Shown: positions 45,611-53,649, numbered from the stretch's first letter. The stretch: DNA of 64,000 nucleotides from Cohnella faecalis (GCF_003570905.1 NZ_QXJM01000032.1:58481-122480); one strand, 5' to 3'. Notes: generated by a model not told the origin, from the letters alone. Numbers and translations are program-made.

Positions 45611-46417
45611 ATGACTTACCGCCTCGTAGCTATGGATTTGGACGACACTTTGCTGAACGACGAATTGAAGGTAACGGATACGACCCGCCAAGCGATGGCC
45701 GATGCGATCGCTCGCGGCGTGCATCTGACGATTGCCACGGGACGGATGTACGATTCGGCTCGCCAAACCGCCAGTCAAGTCGGTCTGAACGTTCCCATTA
45801 TTACTTATCAAGGCTCCTTGATCAAAAACCTGTTGGACGGGGAAGTGCTGTACGAACGCTCCGTTCCGCCGGCTGCCGCAGAAAAGCTCTATCAATATTG
45901 TCTGGCTCACGGACTTCATTTGCAGACCTACATTGACGACAAGCTCTACACTCCGGAGGAAAACGACAAGCTGTTCTCCTATGTGAAGCAGTCCAATATT
46001 CCTTATACGGTCGAGTCGGACTTCGGCAAGCTCGTCTCGAATCCGAAGCAGACGAAGCTGCTTATTATCGACGAACCCGCAAAGCTCGATGCCATGATCC
46101 CGGAGCTTAGAGAGCTGCTCGGTCCCGAAGTGCATGTCACCAAATCGAAACCGAACTATCTCGAATTCATGCATCACGAAGGAACGAAAGGTCATGCTCT
46201 TCGTTTCCTTGCCAAGCATTTTGACATTCCGATTGAAGAGACGATTGCGATGGGCGATGCGATGAACGACCACGAGATGGTGGAAGCGGCTGGGCTCGGA
46301 GTCGCAATGGCCAACGCCGTTCCGGCACTCAAGGAGATTGCCGACTACGTTACGCTCAGCAACAACGACGACGGCGTTCGTCACGTTCTGGAGAAATTTA
46401 TTTTGAACGCGGAATAA
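45611..46417 (+). CDS. Cof-type HAD phosphatase
   Basis: 268-residue cytoplasmic HAD phosphatase of the C2B cap type (YcsE/YkrA group), probably acting on sugar phosphates or flavin precursors. Motif I is MDLDDTLL, motif II IATGR, motif III Lys in EGTKGHAL and motif IV GDAMNDHEM. Three in-frame starts exist; the ATG at 45611 is nine bases after GGAGAGG and gives MTYRLVAMDLDDTLL. A TACAAT -10 lies near 45572. It has its own terminator. Confidence 0.9.
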   Translation: MTYRLVAMDLDDTLLNDELKVTDTTRQAMADAIARGVHLTIATGRMYDSARQTASQVGLNVPIITYQGSLIKNLLDGEVLYERSVPPAAAEKLYQYCLAHGLHLQTYIDDKLYTPEENDKLFSYVKQSNIPYTVESDFGKLVSNPKQTKLLIIDEPAKLDAMIPELRELLGPEVHVTKSKPNYLEFMHHEGTKGHALRFLAKHFDIPIEETIAMGDAMNDHEMVEAAGLGVAMANAVPALKEIADYVTLSNNDDGVRHVLEKFILNAE

Positions 46418-46440
46418 AGAGGCTCCGATATGCAAAAAAC

Positions 46441-46485
46441 GAACAAGCACCGACTTTCGCGGACTGCGAAGGCTGGTGCTTGTTC
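46441..46485 (+). terminator. Terminator of the Cof-type phosphatase gene
   Basis: GAACAAGCACC / GGTGCTTGTTC stem starting 23 bp past the stop codon, followed by ATTTGGTTG (weak T-tract). Confidence 0.7.
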
Positions 46486-46835
46486 ATTTGGTTGCGCCTT
46501 CGAGCGCAACACTCATCCGCATGGCGACGGGTTTACAGATGCCTGCATTTGATACATCTAATTTTTCAAAAATCGCCATTTCAATTGCGGTTAGCTGCAA
46601 AAAGTACATCTAGTTAGTCAATAACAGCAGAAAATGGAGCTATGGTGCGAAAATAGCGGTATGTCATACAGTTAGCCGCATCCACTCTTGAAATCGCAGG
46701 TCAACTAAATGTTCCTTTTACAGTTATTTTCACCGAAATGCCGCTATTGCTCGATTGTTACCGACGCTCTATTCCACTTTAGTCAGGTATTTTCCCTAAA
46801 CCGCGCCGTCTGGCATTCCTAGCTCCGATCCGGTC
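46486..46835. other. Intergenic region with diverged short repeats
   Basis: 350 bp without a gene. It is AT-richer than the surroundings and holds repeated words in both orientations: AATAGCGG (about 46655) against CCGCTATT (about 46738), and TACATCTA twice (about 46552 and 46604). It looks like decayed copies of an intergenic repeat. Confidence 0.4.
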
Positions 46836-46839
46836 TCGA

Positions 46840-46975
46840 CCGGTAATCCTTATTCCAAATCTGTGCTCGACCGGTAATCCTTATTCCAAATCTGCGCTCG
46901 ACCTGCAATCCTTATTCCGATCCGGTCTCGACCTGCAATTCCGCAATCGATCCGGACTCGACCTGCAAGCCCGCC
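46840..46975. repeat. Four-unit 30-31 bp tandem repeat running into a gene end
   Basis: CTCGACC(G/T)G(T/C)AAT-type words recur every 30-31 bp; the two leftmost full units are 31 bp, the two rightmost 30 bp. The 30-bp units lie inside the 3' end of the rhodanese-like gene, where they encode the 10-residue repeat LQVESGSIAE / LQVETGSE. The 31-bp units lie beyond its stop codon. Confidence 0.75.
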
Positions 46976-47304
46976 TCCAGCCAGCCGTTGATCCCTTCCG
47001 GCATATAGGCCGCGTTCTCATAGCCCATTTCCATGGCCCGTCTAGCCGCGGTCAGCGATGCGCTGCAACGAACCTCAAGGCAATAGAACAACACAAAGGC
47101 ATTCTTGTCCGCAGGCAGCTCGCTCTCCGTATAACGACCCGGATCGAGGCGAGCCGATCCCGGAATACGATGCTTCTCAAATCGCCGCAACGGATTGCAG
47201 TCATAAATATAACAACGAACGCTCCCGCTCAGCGCTAATCGAACCTCCTCCACCGACATCGCGGACGGTTGGAAGGAAGAACGATTTTTAGCTCCCAAGT
47301 CCAT
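46912..47304 (-). CDS. Rhodanese-like domain protein
   Basis: 130 residues, one rhodanese fold. The fold is recognisable from VRCYIYDCNPLRRFEKHRIPGSARLD, then FVLFYC (candidate active-site Cys), CSASLTAARRAMEMGYENAAYMPEGINGWLEAG in part. The active-site loop YCLEVRCSAS is shaped like that of single-domain rhodaneses. The last 18 residues are a tandem repeat that continues in the DNA past the stop. The ATG at 47304 follows GGGGAG; a TTG nine codons upstream is less likely. Confidence 0.75.
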   Translation of the reverse strand: MDLGAKNRSSFQPSAMSVEEVRLALSGSVRCYIYDCNPLRRFEKHRIPGSARLDPGRYTESELPADKNAFVLFYCLEVRCSASLTAARRAMEMGYENAAYMPEGINGWLEAGLQVESGSIAELQVETGSE

Positions 47305-47330
47305 CTCCCTAACTCCCCTATCGCCTATCA

Positions 47331-47356
47331 AAAAACCGGACGCTTCTACGCCCGGC
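47331..47356 (-). terminator. Terminator of XRE regulator gene 1
   Basis: CCGGACG / CGCCCGG stem with one G-U pair and a six-base loop, followed on the minus strand by six Ts. Confidence 0.7.
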
Positions 47357-47367
47357 TCTCAATCCCG

Positions 47368-47733
47368 CTATTCACCAGCTTCTTCTTTTTTGCGACGATC
47401 CTTTTCGCGCTTGGCCTTGAGCAGCCTGTACATCTCCAGGTTGTCGAGAAGAAACAAACCTTCTTCATTCGAGAGCAGCTCCGTCGCGCCGTTCACCGTA
47501 ATCCGATTTGGGTCGGTGTCTTCGTGTCCGGACGTCGATCCGGTAATGAGCCAACCGACAGACACCTCATACAGGCTGGCAAGCTCCCGAAGAATTTCGT
47601 TATCAGGCTCCGATTTATTGTTCTCGTATTTGGATATCGTCGTAAAATCGATTCCGAGCTTATTTGCGACGTCGGTCTGCGTCAGCTTCTTGCCGTTTCG
47701 AGCATACTTCAATCGATTGCCAAACGTCGTCAT
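47368..47733 (-). CDS. XRE-family regulator, copy 1
   Basis: 121-residue DNA-binding protein. Helix-turn-helix at about residues 5-58 (FGNRLKYARNGKKLTQTDVANKLG, TTISKYENNKSEPD), a short linker, and a C-terminal helical segment (LLSNEEGLFLLDNLEMYRLL) with a highly charged Lys/Arg/Glu tail. It is a close paralogue of the gene 130 bp upstream, and both coding and upstream sequence are duplicated. The ATG at 47733 is correctly spaced from AGGGG; a TTG three codons upstream lies inside that spacing. Confidence 0.87.
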   Translation of the reverse strand: MTTFGNRLKYARNGKKLTQTDVANKLGIDFTTISKYENNKSEPDNEILRELASLYEVSVGWLITGSTSGHEDTDPNRITVNGATELLSNEEGLFLLDNLEMYRLLKAKREKDRRKKEEAGE

Positions 47734-47810
47734 CCGACTCAATCCCCTTTTCTAACCTCAGTATAAGGGATTAAATGTATTCTCTAAATAAACTTGACGA
47801 ATATTCAAAT
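47734..47810 (-). repeat. Duplicated promoter region, copy 1
   Basis: 77 bp that match 48227-48303 with two mismatches. It contains a TATACT (minus strand) as probable -10 and the imperfect palindrome TTGACGAATATTCAA, a candidate operator for the XRE proteins themselves. Confidence 0.75.
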
Positions 47811-47860
47811 TTGAGGTTATGATTTGGGTGATTGGAAAGAACGACATCTTCCTCTTTCCG

Positions 47861-48226
47861 CTATTCGCCAGCTTCTTCTTTATTGCGCCGCTCCTTCTCG
47901 CGCTTCGCCTTGAGCAGCCTGTACATCTCCAGATTGTCGAGAAGAAACAACCCTTCCTCGTCCGATAGCAGCTCCGTCGCGCCGTTCACCATAAGGTGGT
48001 CAGGAGCGGAACCTTCGTCTTCAGACGTAGATCCGGTAATGAGCCAGCCGACGGATACCTCATAGAGATTGGCAAGCTCCCGAAGAATTTCGTTGTCGGG
48101 CTCCGATTTATTGTTCTCGTATTTGGATATCGTCGTAAAATCGAGTCCGAGCCTAGCAGCCACATCGGTCTGCGTCAGCTTCTTGCCGTTTCGAGCATTC
48201 CTCAATCGATTGCCAAACGTCGTCAT
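47861..48226 (-). CDS. XRE-family regulator, copy 2
   Basis: 121 residues, about 85% identical by eye to the neighbouring copy. Differences cluster in the linker (TSEDEGSAPDHLMV against TSGHEDTDPNRITV) and at a few helix-turn-helix positions (AARLGLDF against ANKLGIDF). The DNA-recognition stretch TTISKYENNKSEPDNEILREL is identical, so both copies probably bind the same operator. ATG at 48226 after AGGGG. The pair arose by tandem duplication of promoter plus gene. Confidence 0.87.
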   Translation of the reverse strand: MTTFGNRLRNARNGKKLTQTDVAARLGLDFTTISKYENNKSEPDNEILRELANLYEVSVGWLITGSTSEDEGSAPDHLMVNGATELLSDEEGLFLLDNLEMYRLLKAKREKERRNKEEAGE

Positions 48227-48303
48227 CCGATTCAATCCCCTTTTCTAACCACAGTATAAGGGATTAAATGTATTCTCTAAATAAACTTGACGAATATTCA
48301 AAT
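48227..48303 (-). repeat. Duplicated promoter region, copy 2
   Basis: Same 77-bp block as 47734-47810, with the same TATACT and the same TTGACGAATATTCAA palindrome. Confidence 0.75.
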
Positions 48304-48380
48304 TAACACTTGTTATTTGAAAATAATTCAAGTTAAAATATGGATAACCCTATTCTCTACTTAAGGAGGACTTACCGCCT

Positions 48381-48536
48381 ATGCACTCGTCAATATGGCT
48401 GTTCATTGTTGGAATTCCCTGCCTCGCTCTTTGCTGCTATATGGAGTACAAGCATCGTCGCGATAACGGCAGTACGTCCCGAGAGAGTCGTCCAAATGAA
48501 CGTATTCTGGATGCTGCCCGACACAACCGTCCATAA
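48381..48536 (+). CDS. Small single-helix membrane protein
   Basis: 51 residues: MHSSIWLFIVGIPCLALCCYMEY forms one membrane helix followed by a charged, Arg/Asn/Ser-rich tail. Function unknown. A strong AAGGAGG lies eleven bases before the ATG at 48381, the main reason to call it. Another open frame crosses it but has no ribosome binding site until the next small gene. Confidence 0.5.
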   Translation: MHSSIWLFIVGIPCLALCCYMEYKHRRDNGSTSRESRPNERILDAARHNRP

Positions 48537-48543
48537 GCAGGAA

Positions 48544-48693
48544 GTGGCCGATATCGAACAGCTCATGTTCCTAATGCGGATGGTGACCACGACTTCCATC
48601 AAAGGCCGAGCCTACCGAATCTCCGATACCGAGTTGCTGGTCGACAGCGACAGAATATCGATTGTCGTGACGCTCGTTAACGCCGAAGCTTAA
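48544..48693 (+). CDS. Small hypothetical protein
   Basis: 49 residues starting at GTG 48544 after AGCAGGAA: VADIEQLMFLMRMVTTTS, then KGRAYRISDTELLVDSDRISIVVTLVNAEA. It is not recognised. It follows the small membrane protein by 7 bp in another frame; given the apparent single-base losses in this sequence, the two could be one protein split by an indel. Its end overlaps the end of the convergent gene at 48677 by 17 bp. Confidence 0.4.
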   Translation: MADIEQLMFLMRMVTTTSIKGRAYRISDTELLVDSDRISIVVTLVNAEA

Positions 48694-49189
48694 GCCTTGG
48701 AGCGGGTACATGCCGCTTCAACAAGTCCAAGACGACTTCCAGATCGGCCAAATCTCTCTTTGGCAGAACGAACGCCTTATTTTTCGCCATGTAAATCAGG
48801 ATCGACGGACCGGAATCAGCGACTTTATAGATTTCATCCCACTTGGCATCCAGACTGGACGCCCCCGTCTCGTGATGGATGCCTTCTTCGGTTAACCGGA
48901 TTTTTTGCTTCAGCTGCAGTACCCGGTCGCCATTGAATATTTTGCGGACACGCTGCCCGATGCGCCATACTTGGTACCAGACTAGCCCGCCAGCTACAAG
49001 CACGGCGACCGGAATCGCGAAGAGCACGTTCATCTTGTCTTCGGAGCCAAAATGAACGGCGATTACGATTAAGCAAACGTAGAACGCAAAGAGACCAACC
49101 AATTGCGCTTTGCTTTGGTAAAGAGTGTACTTGCGAAAATCTTCGGCCGTCAAATTAACGGTTGCCTCGTACGGCTGTCTGTCGTCCAT
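48677..49189 (-). CDS. Membrane protein with YcxB-like C-terminal domain
   Basis: 170 residues. A short N-terminal strand region (YEATVNLTAEDFRKYTLYQS), two adjacent membrane helices (about 30-75), then a YcxB-like cytoplasmic beta domain (IRLTEEGIHHETGASSLDAKWDEIYKV in part, ending VLPKRDL). Function unknown. The ATG at 49189 is seven bases after GGGGAG; an ATG nine codons upstream is less well placed. It is followed 36 bp upstream on the same strand by the acetyltransferase fusion. Confidence 0.72.
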   Translation of the reverse strand: MDDRQPYEATVNLTAEDFRKYTLYQSKAQLVGLFAFYVCLIVIAVHFGSEDKMNVLFAIPVAVLVAGGLVWYQVWRIGQRVRKIFNGDRVLQLKQKIRLTEEGIHHETGASSLDAKWDEIYKVADSGPSILIYMAKNKAFVLPKRDLADLEVVLDLLKRHVPAPRLKLRR

Positions 49190-49225
49190 TCCGTCGCTCC
49201 CCATCCTGGTTGCCATTTTTAGCGG

Positions 49226-50185
49226 TTATACCGGTCCTAGCTTTTTCTCCATTTTCAACGCTTTTACGGAGCCTTCCGGACGTACGACCAGTTCCTGATC
49301 GATGATCTCATAACCGCGATCCTGATACAGTACCATGTTGTTCTGAACGCTCTGTCTTACTTTGCACCGACTGTAAAGCTTCCCTTGGCCGACGCCGCGC
49401 TGTTCGATCCATTGTATGAGCTTCTTGGCGTAGCCTCTTCTTCTGCGGGCCGGCAGCACCGACAGACGGAAGAAATAGATGGAGTCCTCCTCCATGCGGA
49501 ATCGAACCATTGCGGCTGCCTTGTCGTCTTCGTACAGGATCGCCGCAGATTCGCTTCCATTGCGAATCGCCTCACGAATAGATTCGACTGTCTCCGATAA
49601 CGCGCTGGATGGTGGCACCGCTGCCCGGTATTCTTCGAATGCGCCCATCATAAGCGCATGAATCGTCCCGGCCTCTTCCTCTCCCGCTTCGCGAATTTCG
49701 ACGATTGGGTCGTGTCGCGGACGGGAGACCGGAGCGGTCTGATCCGACGATGGCAAAGCTTTCACTTGTTCCTCCGCCGACTCCCCTTCGCTTTCTCCCT
49801 CGTCTCCCGATTCTCCAGTCTCGATGCGTTGCTCTGCCTTTTCGGCTCGGATCTCGCCTTTGAAATAGGCGCGAGTCGACAGCACGAAAAACATCAGAAG
49901 GATAATCAATCCCACGACCATCTGAATCATGTTCGTCAGCGTAAAGAAAATGAGCAGCATGGAGAACAACAGTGACGGAACGAATTGCTTCCGATTAATC
50001 GACCGTTGTGCCAAGTACAAAGATGCGATAGGCAAAAACAGGTTCACCGCGATGACGCCGATCGAACGCCCGGTGACGTCGCCGGCCTTCATTGTGGAAA
50101 TAGCCGATACGTAGGCGAGCAATAGCATAGCCATATTCGTGTAAAGCAAAATCTGGATCATTCGTACGCTTTTTGGTTTTTGCAA
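49226..50185 (-). CDS. Membrane-anchored GNAT acetyltransferase
   Basis: 319 residues. The N-terminal half has four predicted membrane helices (about 8-115), then an acidic linker very rich in Glu, Gly and Ser (about 120-160), then a GNAT domain (about 165-300) with IYFFRLSVLPARRRRGYAKKLIQWIE, the acetyl-CoA loop R-R-x-G-x-A, and VLYQDRGYEIID. The start is TTG at 50185, eight bases after GGGAGG. Acetyltransferases fused to a tetraspan domain are uncommon; the target may be membrane-linked. Confidence 0.75.
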   Translation of the reverse strand: MQKPKSVRMIQILLYTNMAMLLLAYVSAISTMKAGDVTGRSIGVIAVNLFLPIASLYLAQRSINRKQFVPSLLFSMLLIFFTLTNMIQMVVGLIILLMFFVLSTRAYFKGEIRAEKAEQRIETGESGDEGESEGESAEEQVKALPSSDQTAPVSRPRHDPIVEIREAGEEEAGTIHALMMGAFEEYRAAVPPSSALSETVESIREAIRNGSESAAILYEDDKAAAMVRFRMEEDSIYFFRLSVLPARRRRGYAKKLIQWIEQRGVGQGKLYSRCKVRQSVQNNMVLYQDRGYEIIDQELVVRPEGSVKALKMEKKLGPV

Positions 50186-50272
50186 CGTGGAATCCTCCCA
50201 GTTCAAGCTGTCAACATGCACTTACGATGAGTGTACCATACCAAACACGGACGGTTCCACGATGCTATCGCT

Positions 50273-50656
50273 TCAAATCCGATCGAACCCTTTGAATCTT
50301 GTACCTTGATGAGTCAAGGTGCCTTGGTCTCCCGCTGCGATGAGACCGTAATGCTTCGTCGCTACAGGCAATTCCACGCGCGTCCCATCCTCGAACTCGA
50401 ACGTCACGTAATAATTCGTATTCGCGCTGGAGTCGCCGGAGCCTCCCCATACTTCCGTTCTTTTATCGACGACCTTCGCTTTTCGAACCTGAATGGACGC
50501 TGCGTTATTCGAGCTCCAGATGGAGAGCCCTTTAACGATAACGTATAAAAAAGTTCCTGCAACCAACGCAACAACGATACCGCCGAATATTTTGAAAAAC
50601 AAAGGCAGTTCGCTCATAAAACCAAAAAAACCATCCGGTTCCGCATAAGGATTCAT
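50273..50656 (-). CDS. DUF2500 family membrane protein
   Basis: 127 residues: one membrane helix at about 20-42 (FKIFGGIVVALVAGTFLYVIVKG), then a beta-rich domain with the DUF2500 features KAKVVDKRTEV, NYYVTFEFEDGTRVELPV and YGLIAAGDQGTLTHQGTRFKGF. Function unknown. The ATG at 50656 starts one base after the stop codon of the HAD gene, with the ribosome binding site GGAGATATAGG inside that gene's end, so the two are cotranscribed. Confidence 0.82.
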   Translation of the reverse strand: MNPYAEPDGFFGFMSELPLFFKIFGGIVVALVAGTFLYVIVKGLSIWSSNNAASIQVRKAKVVDKRTEVWGGSGDSSANTNYYVTFEFEDGTRVELPVATKHYGLIAAGDQGTLTHQGTRFKGFDRI

Positions 50657-50657
50657 C

Positions 50658-51311
50658 CTATATCTCCTCGCCCGTCTCAGAAAAAAGCACATTCGCGATT
50701 TCTTGAGGACGGTCAATTAAGTAATCGGGATTTGCCGCCGCAAGAAGCGCTCTGTCTTCCACTCCCCAAGTAACCGCAATAATCGGCACGCGGGACTTCC
50801 TGCAAGCTTGTATATCTCTTGTTTCATCCCCGACGTAGATCAGTTCCTCCCGGGATAACCGATGCTGCTTTCGGTATTGATTGATTGTCCGATGTTTACC
50901 GAATAACCCATTCGCGGAATACACATGATCGAAAATAGAAATTTCGCGATTCCGAAGATACTCTCTGACGTTAGCTTCCGAGTTCGAAGTCAGAATCGAC
51001 AGCACATACCCTTGCTCCTTCAATCGCTCCGCGGCCTCCAGCACCCCATCTATCATACGAATCAAATGCAATTGCGTTTGATATTTTTGCTTAAACTGAC
51101 GAGCAACGTTCCGAATGAAAAAGATTCGGTGCATCGGAACGCCCAACGCTTTGATCCGCTCCCGTAACGGAACGTTCATAAGGGCTCGATATCGATCCTG
51201 ATCCAGCTTTGTAAAGCGGTACTGCCCGGCAATTTCGTTATAAATATCGACGACCGCTCCGAGAGAATCAACGATCGTACCGTCAAAGTCGAACACAACA
51301 TGCTTGATCAT
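50658..51311 (-). CDS. HAD-family phosphatase (phosphoglycolate phosphatase-like)
   Basis: 217 residues, C1-cap HAD hydrolase. Motif I HVVFDFDGTIVDS, cap to about residue 85, motif II SILTSNSEAN, Lys in GKHRTINQY, motif IV YVGDETRDIQACRKS. This matches small-molecule phosphatases of the Gph/PpaX group; substrate open. Start ATG after GGAGGTGATCC. Followed in the same transcript by the DUF2500 gene. Confidence 0.87.
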   Translation of the reverse strand: MIKHVVFDFDGTIVDSLGAVVDIYNEIAGQYRFTKLDQDRYRALMNVPLRERIKALGVPMHRIFFIRNVARQFKQKYQTQLHLIRMIDGVLEAAERLKEQGYVLSILTSNSEANVREYLRNREISIFDHVYSANGLFGKHRTINQYRKQHRLSREELIYVGDETRDIQACRKSRVPIIAVTWGVEDRALLAAANPDYLIDRPQEIANVLFSETGEEI

Positions 51312-51351
51312 GCCGGATCACCTCCAGAAAATCCCTTGGTTCTTACAACCT

Positions 51352-52061
51352 TCAATCTTGATTCTCCTGGACAAGTTTACACTTAATAATAAATGTCGAC
51401 GGATACCTTTCAGCCTTTGATTTTGAATACCAGGAGTGCGGGGTGCTTGTATCTTCGTTTGGGAATTCGACGTCTTCGACTAATTTCTCGATTTGAAATC
51501 CGGCAGCAATCAATTCATTAATGAAGGTGCTCATCCTTCTAAAATTAAAAACGGCAGGGGTCGGCTTCCAAGCTTCATGCAGCTTAGGCGCTTCTTCATG
51601 ATAAGAATGGGCAAACTGCAATTGATCCTGATCATAAATAACCCTGCTATGGATCGGATGCTCCCAGCTAAAAATAAATGTTCCGCCCGGCTTCAAATAG
51701 CTTTTAAATCAAAATATCCTTCGGGAATTCCGGGATTCTCCTCCATCGGGGACTCGAAAATAAAAGGACTGTCCTCCCAGCCTAGTACCTTGTTGGCGGC
51801 AACGACTTGATTCCTCGAAAGATCCAGCCCCCATGCTTCCTTCACTCCGCGCGAAATCATATACTTCATGGAATGGCCGCTGCCGCAGCCAATCTCTAAC
51901 ACATTTAAGCCGGATAAATCGTCGCCAAAAAGGTTCAGCTTCTTTTCCGTAGGCGCATAGGGACCAAACTCAGGCAATGCCGTTCTTCCAAAAAAACGCT
52001 CCGACGCCGCGTCCCAGCTTTGTTTATTGATTTGAAGATTCTCGGCTATTGTTTCATTCAT
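51352..52061 (-). pseudogene. Class I SAM methyltransferase with internal deletion
   Basis: The 5' part (51693-52061) gives 122 residues with an N-terminal helical region and the SAM motif LNVLEIGCGSGHSMKYM, ending FDLKAI-stop. The 3' part (51352-51696) continues in another frame with SYLKPGGTFIFSWEHPIHS and the normal C-terminal half. Between YFDL and YLKPGG the family has roughly 20-25 more residues (the catalytic strand region), which are missing here. So this is a deletion with frameshift, not a single-base error. It is related to the intact methyltransferase at 52894. Confidence 0.8.
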
Positions 52062-52157
52062 TGGTATTCACCGCTCTCTTTTCAAACCTCTTTATAATCG
52101 CTTGCCAACTCTCGACCAAATCTTCGAAAAATAAACGTATTTCACTTTGCCGATAAT

Positions 52158-52862
52158 CTAATTCGAAGGGATAGCGCCTATAAACCGGCTATCATAGCTG
52201 TTGCCCCTGTTATCTCCAAGGATATAGTAGCTGTCTTCCGGTATCTGCACCTCTTCGATTGCCTCGTAATAGTCGCTTTCCGATATGTAAGTCTCCGTTA
52301 CTCGTTTTCCGTTCAAAAGTAATCCGCTATCATCGAATCGGACCGTATCTCCCTCGATTGCAATGATACGATGAATTCTCATTTGATTCTCGGAACGGTA
52401 GACTACGACATCTCCCTCCTTATAACGATGCGACTTCGTATCCACGATGACTCTCTCGTTATTTTCGATAGTCGGCGTCATGGAAGGTCCTGCGATAATA
52501 TAACCTTTCAAGCCTACAATCGACTTCGTATCAATGATCTGTGACATAGTCATAATCGAGACAACAATGGCTAGATAGACGTACCATCGATCGTAGAATC
52601 TATTCGCAACCGTTTTCACTCGATAAGAGTAAACGATGGATTGAATGATAGCGTAGCCGTACACAGCAAAACCGGCAGCTATTACCGCCAACAGCGCCCC
52701 AAATGAAAATTTAATCAAGAACAATAGTGGGGGATATAAAATATAGGTCGTTAGCAACAATACTCCGGCTTTACGGATCTGTCCGTTATAAAATTGGCCA
52801 AGCCCCGGGGTAAACAGCGACAAGAATCCCGCGACTAATGGCCGCCTCTTGCGTTCTAACAT
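52158..52862 (-). CDS. lepB: Signal peptidase I with premature amber codon
   Basis: 234 residues. It has several N-terminal membrane helices (about 10-120, more than the usual single anchor), then the S26 protease domain: nucleophile Ser in GPSMTPTIENNERVIVD, Lys in VVYRSENQMRIHRII region, and the GDNRGNSYDSRFIGAIP box. The frame stops at a TAG (52158-52160) right after GAIPSN. The next 21 codons in the same frame read IIGKVKYVYFSKIW... before TAA, the normal end of the family. So the natural C-terminus is cut by an in-frame amber codon; catalytic residues remain. Confidence 0.85.
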   Translation of the reverse strand: MLERKRRPLVAGFLSLFTPGLGQFYNGQIRKAGVLLLTTYILYPPLLFLIKFSFGALLAVIAAGFAVYGYAIIQSIVYSYRVKTVANRFYDRWYVYLAIVVSIMTMSQIIDTKSIVGLKGYIIAGPSMTPTIENNERVIVDTKSHRYKEGDVVVYRSENQMRIHRIIAIEGDTVRFDDSGLLLNGKRVTETYISESDYYEAIEEVQIPEDSYYILGDNRGNSYDSRFIGAIPSN

Positions 52863-52893
52863 GGAATCGTGCTCCTCTTCATTCTCTATCTTA

Positions 52894-53649
52894 CTATAAT
52901 CTCTTATTGGTAGAGACCGGCTTCGTCCCCTTAAAAAACAGAAACAACGGTATTCTCATTCTTCGTTCATAAGTTTCGGCATTATGAAACTGCTCTGCGC
53001 GGGGCTTGGATTCCCTTAGACTTTCAATGGCAAAGCCCGCTTTCCGCAGCGCATGAAAATAATCTTCTATCGTCCGGTGATATTTGATCGCTTTGCCGCC
53101 AAGCCATTCCTGTTCGCGGATACCCGAGTGGAAGTAGTTGTCGACGACCCAATCCTGCTTCATGCCCTCCGGTCGGGCTATTCCAAAGGAAGAAGTCATA
53201 ACCGGATGCTCTACCGAAAAAATAAAGGAGCCTCCATGAGCCAATGACCGATGCACTTTGCTAAAAACCTCATCGATTTCCGGCAAATAATGAATCGCCA
53301 GTCTGGAAATGATTAATTGATAGGAAGCTTCGGGAGAGTTCCAGTCTTCCATCGAAGTATGAACGACTTTTCCATTCGTGCGATTCATTATTTTCTTCGA
53401 CTCTTCCACCATGTTGGCCGATCCTTCGACACCGGTGTACGAATAGGCTCCCAAATCCAGCAAATCCAGTCCAAAAGCTGCCGTGCCGCAGCCTAAATCC
53501 AGAATGGAATGCCCTTTGACGTCGCTCAACAGCTCCAGAAAAATAGGCTTCTCAATCGTATCGTTCGCATTTTCCGCCCAGTTTCTACGTTCGAGGTATT
53601 TTTGGAAATTTTGGTCGTCATCGTAGAATTGATAACCTTTGTAGCTCAT
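52894..53649 (-). CDS. Class I SAM-dependent methyltransferase
   Basis: 251 residues. N-terminal helices, then the SAM-binding HSILDLGCGTAAFGLDLLDLGA (about 48-70), GVEGSANMVEESKK, SRLAIHYLPEIDEVF and GGSFIFSVEHPV. It belongs to the UbiE/YqeM-like small-molecule methyltransferases; substrate unknown. ATG after GGAGGG. The methyltransferase, signal peptidase, broken methyltransferase and HAD genes all run in the same direction. Confidence 0.85.
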   Translation of the reverse strand: MSYKGYQFYDDDQNFQKYLERRNWAENANDTIEKPIFLELLSDVKGHSILDLGCGTAAFGLDLLDLGAYSYTGVEGSANMVEESKKIMNRTNGKVVHTSMEDWNSPEASYQLIISRLAIHYLPEIDEVFSKVHRSLAHGGSFIFSVEHPVMTSSFGIARPEGMKQDWVVDNYFHSGIREQEWLGGKAIKYHRTIEDYFHALRKAGFAIESLRESKPRAEQFHNAETYERRMRIPLFLFFKGTKPVSTNKRL

